From assembly GCF_030253575.1 (NCBI RefSeq), contig NC_080567.1, positions 38,425,001 to 38,489,000 of the forward strand: a stretch of 64,000 bases of DNA, written 5' to 3'. Both the position numbers and the translations under genes were made by a program. Source of the DNA: Rhododendron vialii (lineage: Eukaryota > Streptophyta > Magnoliopsida > Ericales > Ericaceae). This document shows, in pieces, positions 10,777 to 22,682 of this stretch. Position 1 is the stretch's first letter; each line of letters begins with the position of its first letter. Below the pieces are notes generated by a model that searched no databases, was not told the DNA's origin, and saw only the letters and a list, made by a program, of their open reading frames with translations.

Positions 10777-12093
10777 TTTTTTTTTTTTTTCCAAATGGAA
10801 AAGGATGTACAAGATTACAAGATCTAAGAAGTAACTCGATAGATCGATCAGAGATACATATGATAATTTTTTTTTATAATATTTTCACAATTATTACTGC
10901 AAAAAATAATAATCCATATTGCCTTTCATATTTACAATTTATTTAATTCGCATCTGCTCCTGAGTTTTCTTTTTCTTTTTCCTGCAGGATTGAAGACTTG
11001 TGATCAACATTCGAAGTATTGATGCAAACCTTTGAAAGGGAAACGAAACCCACATCAATTTTCAAAATAAAAGTAGGTAGTGAATTGTGATGATGAATCG
11101 GGGGAAAAAAATAAAGAATTGTGATGATGAAACGAAACATTGGGAAATTCCTGGAAATTCCTTTGGGCCCCCCAAAAATGCCCAAAATGAGAAGCTCAAA
11201 ATTCTAGGACTCCTATATGTAAATGTATGTATGTATGGCCAAAAAAAATTTTGCCCTATGGTGGTCAATTAAAATTTAAAAACCACAAAATAAGCCTAAG
11301 GGTAGAATTACTAATTAAAAACACTAATAATCAACTTTCATAAACCCCCATGGAAAGAAAAAAAAAAAACTCCCATACCATTACGCCATTACAGTCTGAT
11401 AGAAACGCTAGAGGCAATAGAAAAAGAAGAAGAAGGAAACGCTTGACGTCAGTCTCACGACTCAGAAGGAAAGGGAACCGACGACCGTGGACGGAAAATA
11501 CTTGCATACGACGTCATACCTTGATCGAGCCCCCTCTTTTACCATATCCAACTCTCCACCTCTATCTTTTGTAATGTGTTTTTTTTTTTTATGAAACTTT
11601 GTGTAGACCAATTTTTGTATAGAAAATATAGGAAGACCTCATTCAAGAGGTTTGCTTCCGGCCTTCAAAACTTATGAGCCGGCCCTGGGTCTCTATAACC
11701 AACACTTCTCTATACGTACGGTTTTCTATAATTTTTTCTCTCAAACTATTACTCTCGTTTCTCTATTTCTCTCTCTCTCAAGTCATTACCCCAAAAATCT
11801 CTATCAAAATCCAAATCAAACAAAGTGCCTTGACCTCGCATGTTTGAATCTAACAGATGTCAAACGTTCCAAACATTGGATCCACCGAAGATTTTGGCCG
11901 GTTGTTAACTTCAGGATCAGTATAGTGCGTGTAAACTAGCTCGAACATTTGGTTATCAACAAAATAAAGACATGATACGGAAGTGGTTTTTACCGTGTGA
12001 AAATTGTTTCTAATTCTTTTGTAAGCACAGGAAAATCTATAACTGGCAATCTGCTTTGGCAATGTGGCCATAAGAAAACAATAAATGTTTTGG
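10777..12093. other. Intergenic DNA, no gene
   Basis: Purine-rich and T-rich tracts, but no frame with recognisable homology. Short frames near 11350 and 11652 are of low complexity. Confidence 0.3.
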
Positions 12094-12300
12094 TTGTGTT
12101 TGTTTGGCATTTTAATTTAGTTTTTGTTTTGTTTTCTAATCATTACTCTATTTCTTTCTTCAATTATTACCATATTTATCCAATTATTACTTTGTCATCC
12201 ATTTCTATCTCTCTCAACTCATTACCCCTCTTTCCAATCATTACCATATTTCTCTCTCCACTCACTACCCAAACTAAACTAAAATGTCAAACAAACAAAT
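12094..12300. mobile_element. Short foldback MITE-like element, about 207 bp
   Basis: The left arm TTTGTTTGGCATTTTAATTT (about 12098) pairs with the right arm AAACTAAAATGTCAAACAAA (about 12278-12297). The interior is a loose repeat of 'caattattacc' and 'tctctc' words. No clear target duplication was found. Confidence 0.45.
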
Positions 12301-12516
12301 TGTCTTCAATAAGATTGCATGTTCGAATTTCACGAAAATCAAACCTTTTAAATTTTGAATCTACTAGCGAGTTTGTCCGATGATTGATTTCAGAAGCCCA
12401 AAATTAATCGAGTTACTCATAGACTATTCCGGACACGTGGTTATAAAGAGATAAAGACATGATTGGCAACCGCACGATACGTACATAAGCTCACGGGAAG
12501 GGGATCCTTGATTCCG

Positions 12517-12566
12517 TATTCATGCCATGCTGCTTCTTTTTTTTTGATCCTTATTCATGCCATGCT
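12517..12566 (-). repeat. Minimal poly(A) retroinsertion with 15-bp duplication
   Basis: The perfect repeat TATTCATGCCATGCT occurs at 12517-12531 and 12552-12566. The 20-bp insert is GCTTCTTTTTTTTTGATCCT. On the minus strand it reads GGATC then A9, as in the insertion at 9393. Confidence 0.7.
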
Positions 12567-13354
12567 TTGGAAACGTTAACGCTTGACCTTTCTGAAACCA
12601 GGGCCTCTCCCACTCTCTTTATAAGAGCGTGCTTTACACGGCCCAGATCATAACCAAGTGAGCTTATAAAGATGAACAAGTGGGGCTTCTCTTTTTCCCG
12701 TCCAACCGAAAAATTATTCAATACACTTGGGATCCACCACGCGGTGCTCCAATATCTCATTCCACCACACATTTTGGTGTGAGATCCAAAATAAGCATGT
12801 AGGTCTCATTCAATATGTGATTAAAAAGATCTGAGACACCACGTGATGGTACTCTTGAGTCATGGAATAATCTCTCCTTCCAACCGGTTGATTACGCCTT
12901 TCCAGTTACCACTCTACACCCACCATTACACTTCCTATAAGTTAGGCCCTTTTGTAACCGTAGTATTTTTTCCCTACGAAATGTAAAACTAGGAGAGATT
13001 TGCGTTTGACCATTTGCACACACACAAAACCCAATCTTTGCATCACCGGCCGCCACCGTGACACCACCACCCCAACCTCCTCCTCCTCCGCCACCACGAA
13101 CATGCCAATAGAAAGAAAATAGTACTTCCCAATTTCCCAATCCCCGGAGAAAGAATGGCCAAAACACTAATACAATTTCCCCACCAAAGCATGACATGAT
13201 TCTAGCTGCTCAAGGGTGGCATTTTGATCACACACAAAAAAACCCCCCACAATTTCCCTTATCTCTCCATTCTCCAAATTTTTCCAAACCTAATTGCAAT
13301 CTATAGGTTTTGGGTGTTATTTGTGATTGATTTGTGAGGGAGTCCGCTGTAGCC
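12567..13354 (+). promoter_or_regulatory. Upstream region and likely 5' UTR of the ARO gene
   Basis: This is the region between the last repeat and the ARO start codon. From about 13020 it becomes C-rich (CCACCACC and CCTCCTCC tracts), and from 13240 it reads as a pyrimidine-rich leader (CTCTCCATTCTCC), as many plant 5' UTRs do. I cannot point to a convincing TATA box or define the transcription start. Confidence 0.3.
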
Positions 13355-15289
13355 ATGGCGGACTTGGTGAAACAAATCCTAGCCAAACCCATACAATTAG
13401 CCGACCAAGTCACCAAAGCATCAGACGACGTGAATTACAACAGAACGGAATGCCTCGAGATCAAATCCAAGACAGAGAAACTCGCCGGCCTCCTCCGTCA
13501 GGCGGCACGTGCAAGCAACGACCTCTACGAGCGCCCCACGCGCCGCATCATCGAGGACACCGAACAAGTCCTCGACAAGGCATTAAGCCTCGTGTTCAAG
13601 TGCCGCGCCAACGGCCTCCGGCGCGTGTTCACCATCATCCCCCAGGCCGCGTTCCGCAAAACCTCCCAGCAGCTGGAAAACTCCATCGGCGACGTGTCGT
13701 GGCTCCTCCGCGTGTCCACCCCAGCCGACGATCGCGACGACGAGTACCTGGGCCTCCCTCCTATAGCCGCCAACGAGCCCATCTTATGCCTCATTTGGGA
13801 ACAAATCGCGATCCTCTGCTCCGGCTCGATAGAGGAACGGACTGACGCAGCCGCGTCTCTCGTCTCATTGGCTAGAGACAATGATAGATACGGGAGGTTG
13901 ATCATTGAGGAAGGCGGGGTGGCACCATTGCTGAAGCTCGCGAAAGAAGGGAGAATGGAAGGCCAAGAAAACGCGGCCCGAGCGATCGGGCTGCTGGGGC
14001 GTGATCCAGAGAGCGTTGAGCAGATCGTGAACGCGGGGGTTTGTGGGGTGTTTGCCAAGATCCTGAAAGAAGGTCACATGACGGTTCAGGTGGTGGTGGC
14101 CTGGGCGATATCGGAGTTGGCTGCGAATCACCCGAAATGTCAAGACCATTTCGTGCAAAACAACACGATTCGGCTGCTGGTTCGACATCTAGCTTTCGAG
14201 ACGATTCAAGAGCATAGTAAGTACGCGATTCCTAGTAAACAAGCCATGTCGATCCACACTGTCGTGATGGCCAATTCGAACAGTACCAATAGTGGTAGCG
14301 GGAATAAGCACGAAGACGATGAGAATAAGCATTTCGGTAGCCAAATTTCGCGACCGTTGAGTAACGAGACCGCTACTGGTCATGCACAAATGCACAACGT
14401 GGTTGCTAACTCGTTGGCCCTTAGAACACAGTCGAATCAAAACCATGCGAAAAATAACCACCACCAGCAGCACCACCAACATGTTACGTTGGCCGGGGGT
14501 AGCATAAAGGGAAGGGAAATGGAAAATCCGGAGACGAAGGCCCAAATGAAGGCAATGGCAGCCAGAGCCCTTTGGCACCTTTGTTCCGGGAATGTTTCAA
14601 TATGCAAAAACATCACGGAATCGCGAGCGCTTTTGTGCTTTGCGGTTTTGTTAGAAAAGGGTGCTGAAGAGGTTCAGTTCAATTCTGCCATGGCATTGGT
14701 GGAAATCGCGGCTGTAGCTGAGGAAAACGCGGAGTTGAGGAGATCGGCTTTCAAGCCCAATTCGCCCGCTTGCAGAGCTGTGGTGGACCAGTTGCTTAGA
14801 ACCATTGAGAAAGGAGATTCAGAGCTGCTTATCCCTTGTGTTAGAGCTATTGGGCATTTGGCTAGGACTTTTCGGGCTACAGAGACAAGAATGATACCAC
14901 CTTTGGTTAAACTGCTTGATGAAAATGAAAGAGAGGCCGAGGTCATAACCGAGGCAGTGATTGCACTGACCAAATTTGCAGAAACTGAGAACTATCTTCA
15001 TATTAATCACAGCAAGGCAATCATAGATGATGGGGGTGCTAAGCATTTGATACAACAAGTGTATTTTGGTGAACAAATGGTTCAGCCACTGGCATTGATT
15101 CTCTTGTGCTACATGGCACTACATGTACCAGATAATGAGGCTCTAGCCCAAGCAGAAGTGCTTGTAGTGATCGAATGGGCATCGAAGCAGGGGCATTTGA
15201 CGCAAGATCCTTTAATCGATTCGCTGTTGACCGATGCCAAACAAAAACTGGAACTCTACCAATCAAGAGGGTCAAGGGGATTCCATTAG
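13355..15289 (+). CDS. ARO: ARMADILLO-REPEAT-ONLY (ARO) family protein, 644 aa, intronless
   Basis: A plant armadillo-repeat protein of the ARO family. In Arabidopsis, ARO proteins act in polar growth of root hairs and pollen tubes and are linked to ROP GTPase signalling and actin/vesicle organisation at the growing tip. The N-terminus MADLVKQILAKPIQLADQVT and the helical segment to about residue 110 (LRQAARASNDLYERPTRRII, ENSIGDVSWLLRVS) are diagnostic. ARM repeats follow from about residue 140 (AAASLVSLARDNDRYGRLII, GQENAARAIGLLGRDPESVE, VVVAWAISELAANHPKCQ). A His/Asn/Gln-rich linker spans about 300-385. A second ARM block then leads to the conserved C-terminus YQSRGSRGFH. Length matches the family (about 615-670 aa). 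I chose the ATG at 13355 because the frame's upstream extension starts only with GTG and lies outside family homology. A possible AATAAA signal is at 15293-15298. Paralogue number (ARO1 to ARO4) is not resolved, though similarity to ARO1 looks strongest. Confidence 0.95.
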   Translation: MADLVKQILAKPIQLADQVTKASDDVNYNRTECLEIKSKTEKLAGLLRQAARASNDLYERPTRRIIEDTEQVLDKALSLVFKCRANGLRRVFTIIPQAAFRKTSQQLENSIGDVSWLLRVSTPADDRDDEYLGLPPIAANEPILCLIWEQIAILCSGSIEERTDAAASLVSLARDNDRYGRLIIEEGGVAPLLKLAKEGRMEGQENAARAIGLLGRDPESVEQIVNAGVCGVFAKILKEGHMTVQVVVAWAISELAANHPKCQDHFVQNNTIRLLVRHLAFETIQEHSKYAIPSKQAMSIHTVVMANSNSTNSGSGNKHEDDENKHFGSQISRPLSNETATGHAQMHNVVANSLALRTQSNQNHAKNNHHQQHHQHVTLAGGSIKGREMENPETKAQMKAMAARALWHLCSGNVSICKNITESRALLCFAVLLEKGAEEVQFNSAMALVEIAAVAEENAELRRSAFKPNSPACRAVVDQLLRTIEKGDSELLIPCVRAIGHLARTFRATETRMIPPLVKLLDENEREAEVITEAVIALTKFAETENYLHINHSKAIIDDGGAKHLIQQVYFGEQMVQPLALILLCYMALHVPDNEALAQAEVLVVIEWASKQGHLTQDPLIDSLLTDAKQKLELYQSRGSRGFH

Positions 15290-16895
15290 TTCAATAAATT
15301 TGTACATTATTTGCTCTGATGGAAACTTCGAATAACATTTTGGTTTCCTTTTTCATCTTATCATGGAGATGGGAGTGTATATACTTTTAGATCTGTTGTA
15401 ACCTTTCGATCTTTAAATCTTGCTGTAATTGTTGAGAATATTCTCCAATTAGTAGTAGTTATTACTTTTTGAGTTCTTTAACCAAAATCTTTCAAGTGTT
15501 GACCTTTTTTCACTCCCTCTGCTAGTATTGGCTGGTCTTGTTTTGTTTCCCCACCAAGCTACATTCTACTTCTCCAGGGCAGCAGGGTACATCGAGCTTG
15601 TCTAGATGATTATCATGTCGAACACCTGGTTAAGGCTATGTTTGGATTATGAAGGGAAACCAAGAAGGTAAGAGGACAAGGTGTTGAAGAGGCTCAAAAA
15701 ATCCCACTTTCAAAAACAGAAGAATAGGCTAAAAATTTCGTTATATTGTTTTGTTCATTTTCCCCGACCATGGTAGATGCCTCCACAACGCGATAATCCA
15801 ACTTGTAGCCAATAGATCTTACAATCGAGAATCTAATCATGTAGCCAATAGATTCTTGATAGGATGGATACACACAGATCTCGATTTCTCCATGGTCATG
15901 TGTGATAAACAAGACGAACTAGCCGAGCTGGTGTGATTGTTCAAGCCTGTCTTGAAAATTGTATGAGCTTCAGAATATATCCAAACTTAAGTCTGTTTAT
16001 AAGAGGAGCTGATTCAAACAAGCTATAATCGGGCCAAAACATGAGCAAATACCAAGTAGCTGGTGATTGTACAAACTAATCTTGAACGATCTTTTGACAA
16101 CCAAGCACAAGCTCGGCCTCGGCCTCGAGTAACTTATTTACTTTAGCAGCCATATCCATGGTGTACTTTCTACGGTAATGAATCTAATGATAGCCTGTAC
16201 AAACGGAGTACACAAGTTGAGCACAATGAGCCTATTCCACCAATGAACATAATGGGCCTATTCCATATTACATTGTCGAAAAACCCATTCTATGCGTAAG
16301 TCAGCAAATTATTCACAGATACGACGAAACTAACAAGATGAAGAAGTGCCCTTTTCCACTTACCAGAAAAAAGAATCATACTACTAATATTCAGCCTTGG
16401 TGGGCTTATCCATTGGGCCCTCTTGTTTCCACATTCCCTACCTACCGATATCAAGCTTCCTGCGTTTGGTAGCTGGGCCCAATATGGGCAATGGTGGCCC
16501 CAAAGAAGGGCTTCAGTCCATCCCTCTAGCCCAATAGAGCTAAGTTGATTTTTGCCCACTTCCACAGCCTAAATGAGGTGATCATTCCCATGCTGCAGCA
16601 TTCGGCAATGGAAATAACCACATTTAAGTTTTAAAAAATTAAAATAAAAAAGGTTGAATTTTTTTTTTTGCTTAAAAATGGTTATTTTTCAAAATATTTA
16701 GAGAAAAGTAAAAATTAAATTTATGTTTTCTATAGCTAATATCTAACCAAGTATCTCATCCTGAATATCACAGACCGCCCAGCTCTAACTGGCATCTAAA
16801 TCTATCTGGATCTATTGAATCACCACCCGACAATCATAGATAACCTATAAGAAAGGGTATGTTTCATTCGATAAAAAATCCATTTAATAGATCCA
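15290..16895. other. ARO 3' flank and intergenic DNA
   Basis: An AATAAA at 15293-15298, just after the stop, may serve polyadenylation. Further on I see no gene. The region near 15760-15900 has a short internal repeat (TAGCCAATAGATTCTT type), and 16620-16760 is AT-rich. Confidence 0.35.
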
Positions 16896-16937
16896 ATCCA
16901 AGCGACCTTTTTTTTTTTTTTTGATCCAAGCGACCTT
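16896..16937 (-). repeat. Minimal poly(A) retroinsertion with 14-bp duplication
   Basis: The perfect repeat ATCCAAGCGACCTT occurs at 16896-16909 and 16924-16937, with only T13G between. The insert joins the right copy as TTTTGATCC, the same end seen at 9393 and 12532. Confidence 0.7.
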
Positions 16938-17930
16938 ATTGCTTGCTCCGACCCAGGTAGCGCATCCATAGCTCAATCAATCTCATTTGGTGGTAACTTG
17001 GGGTGCATCTCCTTTCTTTCTTCCTTTTCTCCTTCCTTCCTCTGACTGTGGGACTGGCTTATCATAAAGGCCATTGAAAGCTCTCTGATATGGCTAGTCT
17101 CTCTTTATTTAAATTTACCCCACGAATGAGCTTTCCTTTGTTTCACGGGATGGATTTCATTAACACGGATATTCCGTTTTCTTTTATCGAGACGAATCAA
17201 TAATTCACAAAAGTTCGACGCAAAACTAGCAAACGTAAAAAAATATTGAATAAAGACAAAACATGTATTTTTTTAAAAGTAAAAAAAAAAAGTGTTAGTG
17301 GAACGGGACCTTAGTCCATGTTACCATGAAAGTGAATATTCTGACACTATAAACATATTTTGGAGTATTTGTTTTGTGCTCTTATCACTGGGAGTGATTT
17401 TGTCACCCCCTTTTCTCTAACGATACTCTCTTTTGTGTCTCTATCAGGTAATTTGTTTTATGAGGGAAGAGAAGTGTCGTAAGAGAAAATGGAAGTAGCA
17501 AAATCAACTCATTATCAGGTGGTGTTTTCAGTAGTGAAAATTTGTAAATTTTTATTTATAGTTGAAAAATTGTTAGATATTTTCAGTAATGAATAAGTTG
17601 ATGGGTTTGTAAATGGAACTACTGTAGAAAAAAAAATTGTTTAATAATTTTTTTGTTAATAAAAATGAGATAATAAAATACTAAAAAACTTCTTTAATAA
17701 AAACGATACGATAAAATGCATTAAAATCTTAGTATTTTCTATAAGTAGAAATGGGGCTCACTGTGCTAGGATTCACCCTTTTTCCCACCTGACCCTTGTG
17801 GGCAAGTTTTGTTTGGATCATCTCCAAGAAAGGACTAGACATTGACAAGTGAAATACTGTACTATCAGAAATATTTGACCGTCCACTGACCCTTTGACCA
17901 CTTTGTCTAGCCGTTTGGCATAAAATTAAG
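16938..17930. other. Intergenic DNA, no gene
   Basis: AT-rich, no recognised gene or complete repeat. Confidence 0.3.
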
Positions 17931-17931
17931 C

Positions 17932-18110
17932 TTTGTTTGATAACAGTGATAGATAGTTAGGATTCGTAAAGAGATGAAATTATAATTGAAATTGGTAATG
18001 AGAAGGGATTGGTAAGAAAATGAAATTGGTGATGAGTATGTTTGATTGAGATGAGATTAGATAATAGGATTATTAATATCATATTTGTTTCACAAGGGAT
18101 AGGATTGGAT
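17932..18110 (+). mobile_element. Partial 5' end of the same MITE family as 18114-18472
   Basis: The start GCTTTGTTTGATAACAGTGA and words such as AATGAGAAGGGATTGGTAA and GATGAGTATGTTTG match the left half of the complete element immediately to the right. No right terminus is present, so it is a truncated or overwritten copy in tandem. Confidence 0.55.
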
Positions 18111-18475
18111 TGAGGCCCCGTTTAATAACAGTAATAGACGGATGAGATTCGTACGGAGATGGGATTAGAATTGAGATTCATAATGAGAAGGGATTGGTAA
18201 TAAGAAGGAATTGATAATGAGTATGTTTGTTTGGGATGAGATTGGATTGATAGAAGAAATTGGTAATGAGAAGGGATTAGTAATGAGAATGGGGTGGGTT
18301 CGGATTATGAATACCAAGTCCTACGGAGTATTGCTAATACCCCTTAAAGTCCGGCTTACTCATCTTAACAGACTACGAATCCGAACCAATTTTGAAAACC
18401 AAACGCAGTATTGTTAATACCTTCGGCTTAGTAATCCAATCCCATCTCCTAAGAGCTTTATCAAACGGGGCCTGA
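18111..18475. mobile_element. PIF/Harbinger-type MITE, 359 bp, with TGA duplication
   Basis: The termini GGCCCCGTTTAATAAC (18114) and TTATCAAACGGGGCC (ending 18472) are inverted repeats flanked by TGA on both sides (18111-18113, 18473-18475). The right half shares GGACTTGGTATT-type words, in reverse complement, with the terminus at 23550-23782 beyond the Harbinger transposase. This element is therefore probably a deletion derivative of that family. Non-coding. Confidence 0.65.
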
Positions 18476-19427
18476 TAGTATACATTTTCGCTTTTGCCCT
18501 TATGCAAAACTGATTTAATTTTTGGATGGATATTTTCTGGATCAAACCAATTTTTTAGAAAATACCCAGAAAGTGAAAAAAAATATACTTTTGAAAAAAA
18601 TTTAATATCTAGATGAAAATTTTGAGTACTTTAATTTGAAAGTGGTTGATTTGATTATTTATGTGCGCAAAATATTAAAATATAGCCAACATAAGCTTTT
18701 TATTCATGTTCCATAACACACATAACAGAGAAAATTAAGTACACACTCAAATAAATATAATTATTTATTTAAAATACCTTAGGAATGCCACAAAAGTTCA
18801 TAACTAACATTTTATTCTCTCAAACTTCCGTCTTCTTGACTTAGCCACGCCTGAAGCAAATGCCCCAACTGTCGAATTGGGGATATCGCATGGAGGAGAG
18901 AAAGGCCTCTCTAGATCTCACCACAAGCACATCTAGTATGTTAAATAATTTTTCTAGGGACAATGAATGAAAATACCCAATAAAATATTGACCTTTCCAA
19001 CACATCAAATCCAGACCTAGGAAAAAAAACCCAGGTGAATTCAAGAAAACATTCACAACATGAAACGGCTAAAAGCATTCCAATAAAAATGGCAAAAGCA
19101 TATTCCTTATCTTTCCATGTCCATACGCAGAATACTAAGTCTGGATTCAACATAAGTTCCAAGTTTCATCTCAGAATACAGAATAAGTTCCATCACACTT
19201 TCATCATAGCGACAACTAAAAGTCAAAAAAATTGGCAAAGACTATGCCAATCATGCACAAGAGCCATAACCCGGGAGGGGGGATAATAAGCCAAAAACAT
19301 ACCCCAACTACAACATATACAAAATATATATGTTAACTTGGGGGGGGAATATTTAGCCAAAAACATACCCCAACTACAAACATATAAAAAATATATAAGT
19401 TTTTCATAGGACCACTTGTTACCTTTC
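18476..19427. other. Intergenic DNA, probably flank of the Harbinger element
   Basis: No gene recognised. A direct repeat of about 60 bp (AGCCAAAAACATACCCCAAC ... AAATATATA) occurs at about 19289-19345 and 19353-19402, next to the end of the Harbinger partner gene. Confidence 0.4.
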
Positions 19428-20450
19428 TCAAACGAGCCCGCTCAAAAGCAAGTTCACCCACTCCACGTTGTCCTCCTCCTTTTTGAAGCTGAAGAACAAG
19501 TCCACATGTTGGGGTTTGTCCACAATCATGAATGCAGCCTTCAACCTATCGCTGACATCAAGTGGCAATTCTGTGAGTGCATCATTCACTAGCCCCCTTG
19601 TTTTGGACAAGTCATGAGCATAGCCTACCCTATGTGCAATTTCAGCCATCGTATTGTTCGCATCCTGAAAAAAAGTTCCAAAACCTTTAGCCATGTTAGA
19701 GAGGCCCTTTGATATTTCGTCATCTGCTCTTGCTCTTTTCTTTCCCACCATGTTAAAGGAGCTAGGTGCAGCTGATTGAGGAGTATTATAGGGGACAGAA
19801 AACTCCGTACCATGACCCAGAGGAAATTCTGTTTCACTACCCAAGGAGAAGTCCATAACATGGGAATAGTACCCTTGCTCGGTAGTAGATGCCTCCCCAA
19901 CCATAGCAGCAACGGTCTCCGCTGGTGCCTCAGCAAGATTTCCATTGGCTCTATCCTTGCCACAGAGAGTGAACCAGTCATCATAGTGTGGGAAGGGCTT
20001 GTTTCTCATTCCCTTGGCATCAGAGACCCTCTACACAATATTTTTCATTTAGTATATGTAAATGAGTTCAAAAAGTATATAAAATAAAGTTAAAGTTTAG
20101 GTATATACCCTGACATAATTCTCCCATACATCATCACTGTCTACAAGTACCATTTTCTCACTATCGTCCCACCCAAAGCCACTGGATTGGATCCTGTCTT
20201 GCAGTAGATTATATTGTTTCCTCCACGTCTTGATCTTCGAATCAATGTGAGGACTTGCCCTCAGGTCAGTGCCAGGAAACGGAGTATGATTTTTTTCTCA
20301 CTCTCTGAAGAAGCCTCCCTTAAACATTCCACAATCAAGCTTCCACATAGCATTCTCAATGACCAAATCTTTCATAGTATTCAGGAGGAATTCCTCTTCA
20401 CGCTTATTCCAAAACCTCCTGGCTGCTTTTCCATCACTCTTCTTAGGCAT
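19428..20450 (-). pseudogene. PIF/Harbinger partner protein, Myb/SANT-like, one in-frame stop
   Basis: The DNA-binding partner encoded by plant PIF/Harbinger elements. Exon 1 is 20450-20109 (114 codons, phase 0, donor GT) and exon 2 is 20030-19428. Exon 1 holds a Myb/SANT-like trihelix (RRFWNKREEEFLLNTMKDLV, AMWKLDCGMF, SKIKTWRKQYNLL, SGFGWDDSEK, DDVWENYV). Exon 2 continues PFPHYDDWFTLCGKDRANG, a basic KKRARADDE segment and a C-terminal domain, about 314 codons in all. Codon 51 is TGA (20298-20300) where the family has a sense codon. Otherwise the frame and both splice sites are intact, so the copy decayed recently or is read differently. The same arrangement beside a DDE transposase is standard for this superfamily. 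The intron is inferred from GT/AG sites and homology. Confidence 0.75.
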
Positions 20451-20699
20451 TCCTATGTGGTTTCGAATACACAAGTATAAAATGATTCATTACCATACAA
20501 AAATTTTCACCTCTCACACATAAATAGAATACAAATGTCTAAGAGGAAAACGAAAAGTAAAATAATACAAAGCACATGATTCATTACAATAAGAAAAATT
20601 TCAACTCACACATAGAATACAAATGGCAAAGCCTTACGAATGTCAAATACAAGCCACGTGATATGGTACAGTAATTAAAAATCAACTATTGAACTAAGG
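20451..20699. other. Spacer between the two Harbinger genes
   Basis: About 250 bp, AT-rich. It separates the partner gene from the transposase, both on the minus strand. Confidence 0.4.
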
Positions 20700-22639
20700 C
20701 TAAGTAAAATTCCCATGAGCCCTATTGGCCTGCCACTCATTAAACATCTGAGTGGCCAATGTGGTCCTCCATTCACTCCATTGGTTGATGGCTTCCACAA
20801 CATCAATGAACTCATCTTCTTCGGTTTCATGTGCCTCTTGTTGGTTATCATTTACTTGTGCAAATGGATCATTGGGCATTTCGCATGTTATGAAGTTGTG
20901 GAGAAGGCAACATGCAGTGATTATACGACATTGAGTCCGGATAGGAAAGTAAGAATGAGACCTCAAAATTGCCCATCTCGCTTTAAGAATGCCAAATGTT
21001 CTCTCAACCACATTACGAGCAGAAGCGTGTTTCATGTTGAAAAACTCTTGGGGAGAAGTAGGGGTACGCCTGTGTCTCCATGTGGACAAGTGATATCGTG
21101 GACCTCTATACGGTGCTAGGAAACCCTCCCCATTTGTGTACGCCGCATCTACCAGATATTAGTGACCTGTGAACACATGTTATACTTAGATCAATATGGA
21201 ACTAATTTTGGAATGTCACTTTTTATAATGTTGACAATGAAAAAATCATACCAGTAGGCACTCTCAAGCCATGTTGTCTAGTGACGGCATCTCTAAGTAT
21301 CCTAGAATCTGATGCAGAACCTTCCCACCCCGGCAATACATAAATAAATTGGGTGTCTAGGGCACAAACACCCAAAACATTGGTGGCTATTTCCCCCTTT
21401 CTTGTTCTATACCTGGGTTTATCTGTAGCTGCAACGCGGATGTTAATGTATGTCCCATCTAGTACTCCAAGACAATTCTATCAAAATGGGGAAAAAATAT
21501 GTAAACCAACTATTGAACTAAGGCTAATTTGTAACTAACACGATTTTCAGACAATTACCTAAAACCACTTCCACCTTTCATCCGTACAATTAGCTAGAAT
21601 AGGCTCTGGTGCCTTAAGAAGAACGTTGTGGAGGCGTATTAGAACCAGAAGTACCTCATTGAAGTACTTATTAACAGTATGACCACTTCTTGTGAAGTCA
21701 TACTTGATAACCCGATTCTTTTTATGATGGGCTAGGGTTGACATAAACATTGCTAACTTCTCCTCCAATACAACATACCTTGAATTAGATAACCTTACAC
21801 TTCTTGTCATTGTGCATAACGTCATGAATGCCGCTTTTGTCAATCGAAGTTGGTCAAAACAATCTGATTCATTACCTTAAAACAATTTATTCAAATTGTC
21901 TAATTGAATTCGGAATGGATGCGGAGACCTAGCGATAGTAAACCTAGGTCGGGGGTTTTCCAATGCAACATGCATGAAGACCACAAATAGAGCACACACA
22001 AAGTTTATTGAAGCGACAAGATATAGTAGTGCTGTAGTGGGCCGAAATATCCGAGGGGTAGATGAGTCCTGATGGGTCGTGCTTGTCTGAGCTCACCACG
22101 TAGTTGTCTCAGTTCATCTGTGGATTTACACGTGAGTTGGCATGATGAAAGTGACCATTTCCCGAAGGATAATGAGGTCCTTGTAATCTTCGCCGAACGT
22201 GGAATTATCCGAGGGTATGAAGATTTGGTCTCCTTCGGTAATTTGTTCAAACATTCGGTGGGACCACTTTGTTCAGATAAAGCTCATATTGTTCAGTGGA
22301 CAATGAGTTCATTCAAATTGGTTTCATTCACCCGGGAATAAGTTTGTCCGGATATCGCTTTAGTAGAACCTTTTAGAAACTTCCACTGATATTTGGGTTG
22401 TCATCTCTAACAGCTGAGATGACATCTCTGTATGATGTGACTTCTCTGACACTGACAAACGCGGCTCTGCAACATACAGAAAAGTGATGTCTAATAAATA
22501 CGCTGAAATGTGACGTCATCAAAACGTAGCACACCACGTGGGTTGCAAAGCCCGCCTGTGCATCACTCAATATCTTTAACTATAAATACAAGGCCACACC
22601 CTCATATGAAAGGGTCTAAGAAAAAGAGAGGAGGAACAC

Positions 22640-22682
<43 letters not shown>

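Noticed and set aside
13327..15275. Open frames overlapping the ARO gene in other registers and on the opposite strand
   Set aside because: They are by-products of the GC-rich coding sequence of the ARO gene and show no domains.
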